The translations under genes were made by a program, and so were the position numbers. DNA of 64,000 bases from assembly GCF_016097555.1 (NCBI RefSeq), contig NC_054704.1, forward strand, positions 98,711,129 through 98,775,128, written 5' to 3'. Below the pieces are notes generated by a model, which saw only the letters and a list, made by a program, of their open reading frames with translations, did no database searches and was not told the DNA's origin. The DNA is from Gigantopelta aegis. Its lineage: Eukaryota > Mollusca > Gastropoda > Neomphalida > Peltospiridae. Shown in pieces: positions 63,245 through 64,000 of this stretch (within the stretch, counting starts at the first letter, position 1; the number at the start of each line of letters is the position of its first letter).

Positions 63245-64000
63245 TTATTTAAAATTGTTAAAAGAAAATATTTCCTTTAACAAAGTGTAGGCCAATTATT
63301 TCTTTTAAAACAGTTTTAAATAAAAAATATAGGCCTACTCGTTTTATTTTATTATTTTTATTTGTGTGTGCGCGCGCTCGTTTGTAATGCTTTACTTGAA
63401 ATATGGACCAGACGCTTTTAAAATACATGGACTAAAAATATTTATTCAGGTGAAAAGAAAAAAGAAAAAAAAGGAAGTTTGCTATAGTTTTGAACTCGGT
63501 CAATCGTCAAATTGTATGGGTGGAAAGAGTACATGTAGCTATGTAGAATAGCGTTCCCGTGCTACAAGCGGTAATTTAAGCACGTGTTGGCCATTCTTTG
63601 CTATTCACGCTACGCTAGTTCGCTTTGTTACTAATGGCCATTATGATAGACTTCTGCCTACCAGATGCGCGCGCATGCTGATACGTGACGTCACTTCCCT
63701 AAACACATGGCTTCTCCTATATGCTGGGAGAAAGAGCTGGACAACAGGGGTTGTCCTTTTCAGGGTATGTGTCCCCCATGCAGGCAAAGGTACATACAAA
63801 ACTTCACGGGCCTGCTGATATTAATAAAAATGTTATAGCCACTAAGGCTATATAGAAACATATAGCGAAATTAATTGTGGTCTGAGGCCTGATATGACGG
63901 ACTACAAATGGCTAAGCCTAATGGCGTATTACGATTAGTATCATTAGAGACACTCACAGAGTGCTTACAAACTTAGCATCGACAACTGACTTTTAAATGT

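Larger units (their letters stand above)
60077..63889. mobile_element. Candidate 3.8-kb DNA transposon, GGCCTCAGA ends
   Basis: The left end GGCCTCAGATTACAGTTA and right end (minus) GGCCTCAGACCACAATTA agree at 15 of 18 positions. TGATGT and TGATAT flank the ends. Subterminal blocks are also inverted: ATAGGAGAAGCCA, GTGACGTCAC and TGGTAGGCA (60,357-60,420) reappear reversed at 63,650-63,715. The interior is mostly non-coding and contains a SINE (62,290-62,600), a 71-bp tandem repeat and long TA runs. Superfamily uncertain; the possible THAP-like frame hints at a P-type element, weakly. Confidence 0.5.

Noticed and set aside
62966..63290. Ile-Tyr-rich open frames
   Set aside because: Translation of the TA microsatellite.

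Overview
The window is eukaryotic nuclear DNA. It is intron-rich and AT-rich, with sparse coding exons, GT-AG introns, tRNA-derived SINEs, Tc1/mariner, hAT-like, piggyBac-like and MULE-like elements, and large satellites. The SINE family (its reverse complement starts with a 'tttatttaacgacgcactcaacac' type head) is one I associate with marine molluscs (gastropod or bivalve). The conserved genes are metazoan and fit that. Species cannot be fixed from the sequence alone.

Layout. 1-9,000 is repeat-dominated: a 79-bp satellite (1-780), a CAGGG-ended hAT-like element, a full SINE, a dead Tc1 element and a ~2.2-kb array of a 44-bp satellite. 9,101-14,928 (minus) holds the first two coding exons of a GRAF-family BAR-domain RhoGAP; its remaining exons lie beyond the left edge. 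15,450-31,818 (plus) holds a complete ten-exon ZNF330/NOA36 gene, head-to-head with GRAF across a ~520-bp shared promoter interval containing ETS and NRF1-like motifs. Its introns are loaded with transposons, including a MULE sitting between inverted-repeat arms.

35,780-53,573 (minus) holds the most interesting locus: a SELENOW/MIEN1 (Rdx-family) thioredoxin-like gene. Its redox exon reads C-G-G-(UGA)-G-Y, so it is predicted to be a selenoprotein. One internal exon is followed by two different terminal exons 8.1 kb apart (46,930-47,019 and 38,798-38,884). Each ends in a prenylation-type CAAX motif (CIII or CIIV), and each is followed about 0.6 kb downstream by a near-identical RNA hairpin that satisfies the SECIS layout. 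This terminal-exon plus 3'UTR duplication would yield two selenoprotein isoforms with different tails, each with its own Sec-insertion signal. The first coding exon of this gene was not found.

53,600-64,000 has no recognised exon. It contains SINEs, hAT-like elements and a possible 3.8-kb DNA transposon (60,077-63,889) with GGCCTCAGA ends and CpG/CRE-containing subterminal inverted repeats.

The genes are unrelated in function: membrane curvature and Rho signalling (GRAF), nucleolar zinc-finger protein (ZNF330), redox selenoprotein (SELENOW/MIEN1). Only GRAF and ZNF330 appear coupled, through their shared promoter interval. All splice sites, hairpins and repeat boundaries were read by eye; no search or folding program was run.
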